From Desulfovibrio sp. (lineage in GTDB: Bacteria; Desulfobacterota; Desulfovibrionia; Desulfovibrionales; Desulfovibrionaceae), in assembly GCA_028708195.1 (NCBI GenBank), contig JAQVZK010000153.1:1-5934 (forward strand): a DNA stretch of 5,934 nt, written 5' to 3'. Below are positions 5,062 through 5,934 of the stretch, piece by piece. Every line of letters begins with the position of its first letter. Within the stretch, counting starts at the first letter, position 1. The notes below the pieces were generated by a model. It saw only the letters and a program-made list of their open reading frames with translations. It was not told where the DNA came from and ran no database searches. A program made the position numbers and the translations under genes.

Positions 5062-5349
5062 CTATTGAGGATACCGCCGCGCGGTATGCAGAACACGAAG
5101 AATCTGAACTTCGGATTTAACAACCCGGTATGCAATAAAATACGGAAAATCTGTCAATACAAGCTCACGAGTCCCTGCGACCCTGCCAGCTCTTCCCCGC
5201 GAAGAGAGTGAGGCAAGACTTTGCCCCGCATTCCATAGGCATTGGGCTACCTGTTTTCCTGCCTCCAAGTCCTTTTCAACCAGATATGTCGCAATGTCAT
5301 GCAAGTCTTCAAGGGCCAGGGTGAGCCAGCGCACTTCCCTACTTTGCAT
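5062..5349 (-). CDS. ParE/RelE-family toxin
   Basis: This 95-residue protein is the toxin of a type II toxin-antitoxin pair. The fold is the RelE/ParE type: WLTLALEDLHDIATYLVE (8-25) gives the N-terminal strand and helix, and GRAGRVAGTRELVLTDFPYFIAYRV (52-76) followed by VQILRVLHTARRYP (81-94) gives the sheet and C-terminal strand. RELV...PYFIAYRV and the RVLHxARRYP ending are typical of ParE proteins, which in known cases act on DNA gyrase; other RelE/ParE members cleave mRNA, so the target is uncertain. ATG 5349 is preferred over a TTG at 5367 because it gives the usual length and overlaps the antitoxin end by 11 bp, implying translational coupling. It converges on the nuclease gene, 47 bp away. 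Confidence 0.88.
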   Translation of the reverse strand: MQSREVRWLTLALEDLHDIATYLVEKDLEAGKQVAQCLWNAGQSLASLSSRGRAGRVAGTRELVLTDFPYFIAYRVVKSEVQILRVLHTARRYPQ

Positions 5350-5578
5350 CGACGCCCCAACGAGCAAAGGCTTCCGTCACCTGATGGTCTGAAGCAAAAT
5401 TCCCCTCATCTGCTTGACGAACACCTTCCTGAATAGCCTCAATCTGCCAGGACTGTTCGGTCACATATTGCCTCACCGCCTCTGCTACCAACCATGAACG
5501 AGAACGCGAGGTAGCTGCGGCAAGTTTTTCAAGCTGCGCCTGCGTAGCCGTATCCAATCGTGCTGTGACTGTAGACAT
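5339..5578 (-). CDS. ParD/CopG-like ribbon-helix-helix antitoxin
   Basis: This 79-residue antitoxin would bind and neutralise the adjacent toxin and repress their shared promoter. Residues 2-39 (TVTARLDTATQAQLEKLA, then SRSWLVAEAVRQYV) form a ribbon-helix-helix DNA-binding domain. The C-terminal half, with WQIEAIQEGVRQADEG and VTEAFARWG, resembles the toxin-wrapping tail of ParD-like proteins. AGGAGG at 5589-5584 (minus strand) lies 5 nt before the ATG. The gene comes first in the operon, as is usual for ParD-ParE, and its last 11 bases overlap the toxin start. The pair runs against the flanking plus-strand genes, so it looks like an independently acquired cassette. Confidence 0.88.
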   Translation of the reverse strand: MSTVTARLDTATQAQLEKLAAATSRSRSWLVAEAVRQYVTEQSWQIEAIQEGVRQADEGNFASDHQVTEAFARWGVDAK

Positions 5579-5597
5579 GGGATCCTCCTATGTCTTC

Positions 5598-5626
5598 ATT
5601 GTGTACATTCAAGTTAAACGTGTCAA
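5598..5626 (-). promoter_or_regulatory. Promoter of the toxin-antitoxin operon
   Basis: On the minus strand a perfect -35 box TTGACA (5626-5621) is followed after 17 bp by CACAAT (5603-5598, 4 of 6). It lies about 20 bp before the antitoxin ATG. TGTGT (5600-5604) and ACACA (5631-5635) flank it as inverted half-sites that could bind the antitoxin. The operator idea is tentative. Confidence 0.6.
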
Positions 5627-5646
5627 TAGAACACACAGGAGAAGTG

Positions 5647-5934
5647 ATGCACACCAATCTTACTTCTGGCCTTGATTCTCTTCAGCCCACCGACCTCGAC
5701 GCTGGTCAGGTGTTCAGCGGTAAACCATCCGGCACTACTGTCAGGGGCTACGCGGCAGCATCTGCATACACCCCGGCCCTAGACCTCGACTACATATTCC
5801 ACGAGTTCAGCCGGGATGTTGTGGTCTGGTTTCTCAACCCGCGGGGACTGCAGGAACCGCTCTATGTCTTCGGCCCCACAGGCTGCGGCAAAACCAGCTG
5901 CATCAAACAGCTGGCGGCCAGACTCAACTATCCC
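5647..5934 (+). CDS. AAA+ ATPase, CobS/MoxR-like, N-terminal part (cut by window edge)
   Basis: The frame is open for 96 codons from ATG 5647 to the window end. AGGAG at 5637-5641, 5 nt upstream, supports the start. The Walker A motif GPTGCGKTS lies at residues 76-84 and binds ATP phosphate, followed by the helix CIKQLAARLNYP. The preceding segment TPALDLDYIFHEF (42-54) and the Leu-Tyr-Val-Phe strand entering Walker A resemble CobS-like and MoxR-like AAA+ ATPases. Many phages and integrative elements carry such ATPases, often with a VWA (CobT-like) partner. Walker B and the rest lie outside the window, so the subfamily is tentative. It probably belongs to the same element as the recombination genes but is separated from them by the inverted toxin-antitoxin cassette. 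Confidence 0.8.
   Translation, partial: MHTNLTSGLDSLQPTDLDAGQVFSGKPSGTTVRGYAAASAYTPALDLDYIFHEFSRDVVVWFLNPRGLQEPLYVFGPTGCGKTSCIKQLAARLNYP

Noticed and set aside
5071..5087. 7-bp inverted repeat ATACCGC/GCGGTAT near the toxin end
   Set aside because: It lies within the codons for the conserved ARRYP ending and has no T run, so coding constraint explains it well enough.
5350..5367. Extended toxin start at TTG 5367
   Set aside because: ATG 5349 gives the normal ParE length and a short coupling overlap with the antitoxin gene.
5242..5436. 64-codon plus-strand frame across the toxin-antitoxin genes
   Set aside because: It is antisense to both recognised genes and shows no domain.
1..5934. CRISPR arrays, tRNA and rRNA genes
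   Set aside because: No regularly spaced repeats with unique spacers and no tRNA or rRNA landmarks were seen on either strand; the Cas4-like nuclease is better explained by its annealing-protein neighbour than by CRISPR.

Overview
The window looks like part of a prophage, phage-like or integrative element in a Gram-negative bacterium. G+C is near 50% by eye, and strong AGGAGG-type ribosome binding sites precede several genes. The recombination proteins and the AAA+ ATPase remind me of elements in Desulfovibrio-type Desulfobacterota, but that taxonomic guess rests on memory and has low confidence.

Left part (1-2576). A minus-strand gene for a large fused N6-adenine DNA methyltransferase has been split by a complete IS3-family insertion sequence. 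The insertion sequence runs from 289 to 1548 (1260 bp). It has about 28-bp imperfect terminal inverted repeats, a 3-bp target duplication (AAC), an orfA/orfB pair and an A7 slippery site between them. Removing the element and one AAC copy restores a single open reading frame in which the motif FSGSGVVG runs directly into YMLKSHGK. The uninterrupted protein had a complete Dam-like domain followed by a second adenine methyltransferase domain, a layout known from type IIS enzymes such as M.FokI. The surviving 340-residue product keeps only the first domain intact. The remainder is an orphan fragment running off the left edge.

Middle gap (2577-3065). About 490 bp carry no convincing gene but an unusual density of inverted repeats: at least six between 2602 and 2833. 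Further right come three 7-bp direct repeats, an operator-like dyad and a leader hairpin just before the next gene. A methyltransferase promoter lies at its left edge.

Right part (3081-5934). Two plus-strand genes encode an ERF-family single-strand annealing protein and a RecB/Cas4-like nuclease with a probable iron-sulfur cluster, a typical phage recombination pair. A terminator-like hairpin lies between them. A ParD/ParE-type toxin-antitoxin pair follows on the opposite strand. After it, a plus-strand AAA+ ATPase of the CobS/MoxR type begins and is cut by the right edge.

Taken together: the annealing protein and nuclease would process DNA ends and pair strands. The ATPase gene may belong to the same element. 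The toxin-antitoxin pair may stabilise the element. The methyltransferase may have marked its DNA or belonged to a restriction-modification system before the insertion.
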